DNA of 38,796 nucleotides. Source: a virus. The stretch is taken from the IMG/VR virus record IMGVR_UViG_3300047558_000148, positions 1-38,796 of that record, one strand, 5' to 3'. The notes under the pieces are model-generated. The model searched no databases. It was not told the origin of the DNA and saw only the letters and a list, made by a program, of their open reading frames with translations. The translations under genes were made by a program, and so were the position numbers. Shown one piece after another: positions 37,044 to 38,796 of this stretch; the stretch's first letter is position 1; the number at the start of each line of letters is the position of its first letter.

Positions 37044-38796
37044 ATGGCACAAATAGAAGTTCAACCAGGTAGTAATATTACCGTAACAGTTAACAAGGGT
37101 CCGCTATCTGGTGGCTTACCTGCTGGTAGTGTTGGCGACCTACAATATAATGTAGATGGTCAGCGTTTCGGAGCCATTGATGGCATTACTTACAATCCGG
37201 CTAATGCTACTACAACCTTAGGTAGTGGCGGCACTATCGTATTCTCAGGTGGCGCACTAGGTCAAACCTTAACAAACATGGGTGATGGTGTAGTTGGCTG
37301 GAGTCAACAATACAATATTTCTAATGGCACTACCTCAGTTACTACAAATGCCTCAAATGTAGCAATCACTGCTGGATTTACTGCTAATGTGGCTGTTATT
37401 GATTCTAGTGGTATTACTGTTAAAGGTCATATCTTACCAGAAGCAAACGTCACCTATGACTTAGGCAGTTCAACACAACGTTGGCGTGACCTCTACCTAT
37501 CAAATGCTACTATTGACCTTAACGGTACTCGCATCTCTGCTGATGAAGCTGGTACACTTGTTACAAGTAGTGGTCTGTTAGTTCAAGGTGGTATTCAAGC
37601 TCGTAACTTCTACGGTAACATTAGCGGTGATTACCTCAAGGGTGATGGTAGCGAAATCTTTAACATCAACGGCGCTAACGTTAGTGGCGCTGTTTCGGTA
37701 TCTATTACTAGTGGTGTTGCTGATACTGTTCGTGAAGGTTATCAGCCAAATATTACACACGTTGGCACCTTATCAACTCTCCGAGTAGAAGGACCAACTG
37801 ACTTAGGTGCTATTGGTAATATCACAGTTAGTGGTGGTGGTGCTAACTTATTTGCTACTAGTGAGGCAAATGGTCAACTCAAGTGGAGTGAAGTTCGCTT
37901 ATCAAATATTGCTAACGGTTCTACAACGTTCCGTGCTGATCAACATCAAGCAAATATCACTGTAGATGGTGTTCAACTTTATGTTGGTACGGCTACTACT
38001 AACCGCTTCTTAAAGCCAGTGGTATTAGACAATACCTTAGAAGTTACTGGTAATGCTAACTTAGCAAATACTGCTATCACACGTGCTAACATTGGTAACT
38101 TAACCGTCACTGGTAGAACTACCTTAGGTAGCAACGCTAATGTTAAAATCAGTGGTGGCGCTATTGGTGAGTTCTTACAAACAGATAGTTTAGGCAACTT
38201 ATCGTGGGCTACTCCTACCAAGTTAGTAAATGGTGGCAGTAGTTTAATCGTTGATAGTAATGGCTACTCTCGCTTTCAAGTTGGCGGTGTAGCAGATGTT
38301 CTCAAAGTAACTGAAGATGGTATCATCACCCTTGCTAGTGGTGACAGTAATTTTGGTAATAGCGTAACTGCTAACTATATCAACGGCAACATTGTAGCAA
38401 GTCATGCTAACTTAGGCAATATTGGCAACGTTAAGATTTACGGTGGCTCTAACTCATATATTCTAGCAACTGATGGTGCTGGCAATCTACGTTGGGCGCA
38501 ATCTAACGTAGTTAACGCGGCTACAGTAGAGTATGTAGATGGTGCTGTTGCTAACGCTGTAACTAGTCTAATTGACGGCGCACCTGAAGCACTTGATACA
38601 TTCTTAGAACTAGCAAACGCTATTGCTAATGATGCTTCATATGCCACAACAATCGTAAACTCTCTTGCTAACAAAGTAGAGTTCACTACATACGAAACAT
38701 ACGTAAATGATACAGCAAATACGATTGCTAATCTAGTAACTACTTCTACATACCAAACTTATGTAGATGATACTGCTAATGTAATCGCTAACTTAG
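37044..38796 (+). CDS. Tail fibre, 5' part (continues beyond the window)
   Basis: ATG at 37044 opens a frame that runs to the right edge, 584 complete codons. It begins M-A-Q-I-E-V-Q-P-G-S-N-I-T-V and contains V-T-Y-D-L-G-S-S-T-Q-R-W-R-D-L-Y-L-S-N, shared with the fibre at 27191. Near the edge, repeats of the form T-Y-x-T-Y-V-x-D-T-A-N-x-I-A-N-L occur (about every 17-20 residues) and are probably a coiled coil. It follows the BppU-like anchor gene. The true length and the receptor-binding end are not visible. The ribosome site is weak (GAAAG). Confidence 0.8.
   Translation, partial: MAQIEVQPGSNITVTVNKGPLSGGLPAGSVGDLQYNVDGQRFGAIDGITYNPANATTTLGSGGTIVFSGGALGQTLTNMGDGVVGWSQQYNISNGTTSVTTNASNVAITAGFTANVAVIDSSGITVKGHILPEANVTYDLGSSTQRWRDLYLSNATIDLNGTRISADEAGTLVTSSGLLVQGGIQARNFYGNISGDYLKGDGSEIFNINGANVSGAVSVSITSGVADTVREGYQPNITHVGTLSTLRVEGPTDLGAIGNITVSGGGANLFATSEANGQLKWSEVRLSNIANGSTTFRADQHQANITVDGVQLYVGTATTNRFLKPVVLDNTLEVTGNANLANTAITRANIGNLTVTGRTTLGSNANVKISGGAIGEFLQTDSLGNLSWATPTKLVNGGSSLIVDSNGYSRFQVGGVADVLKVTEDGIITLASGDSNFGNSVTANYINGNIVASHANLGNIGNVKIYGGSNSYILATDGAGNLRWAQSNVVNAATVEYVDGAVANAVTSLIDGAPEALDTFLELANAIANDASYATTIVNSLANKVEFTTYETYVNDTANTIANLVTTSTYQTYVDDTANVIANL

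Overview
The window is a contiguous piece of a tailed double-stranded DNA phage (Caudoviricetes) with a long, flexible siphovirus-type tail. Evidence for this is an ordered set of terminase, portal, scaffold, capsid, head-tail connector, tail tube, frameshifted tail chaperone, tape measure and J-like tip genes, followed by a run of fibre and adhesin genes. The host cannot be named. Two near-consensus sigma70 promoters and a small protein with a signal peptide suggest a Gram-negative bacterium. Fibre motifs of the type 'YDLG..RW.DLYLSN' and 'LRGDG.W', and a C-terminus ending W-K-R-S-P-L-S-T-W, resemble those I know from aquatic phages. The sequence starts and ends inside genes, so this is an internal genome fragment.

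Layout. 1-4517: replication block on the + strand, with a partial unknown gene, a GIY-YIG-type nuclease, an archaeo-eukaryotic-type primase, a roughly 190-nt structured RNA behind a sigma70 promoter, and an SF3-like replicative helicase with an odd P-loop. A terminator closes it. 4545-5180: a 640-base non-coding region with three clusters of an 8-bp iteron (GAGAGACT) in alternating orientation around an AT tract, which is a candidate replication origin. It is followed by a hairpin-rich stretch ending in a strong terminator. 5182-7870: tightly packed small genes, mostly unknown, including a lone NUMOD3 protein, a gene too short for a usual ORF cutoff, and an HK97-gp10-like protein. 7863-12425: small terminase, DNA methyltransferase and large terminase coupled by short overlaps, then the portal. 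12459-14619: an inverted four-gene cassette (AAA+ ATPase, zinc-finger/NUMOD3 protein, a 98-aa unknown, a small membrane protein) with its own sigma70 promoter, placed between portal and scaffold. 14806-21693: scaffold, major capsid protein with a 240-nt structured leader, connectors, tail tube, frameshifted chaperone pair, second gp10-like protein and tape measure. 21697-38796: distal tail proteins, J-like tip protein, two BppU-like proteins, three fibres and an 1882-aa adhesin of Ig-like (He_PIG) and DUF285/BspA-like repeats.

How it works together. Two host-type promoters serve the replication block and the inverted cassette, which fits early expression. An octamer matching NATAAATA, the late-promoter consensus of T4-like cyanophages, recurs ahead of portal, scaffold, capsid, tail chaperone and fibre genes, which fits a phage-directed later programme. 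This division is inferred. No lysis genes, integrase, DNA polymerase or tRNA were recognised. The best candidates for something undescribed are the structured RNA at 1749-1937, the iteron region at 4545-4761, the shared scaffold/capsid leader, and the inverted AAA+ cassette.
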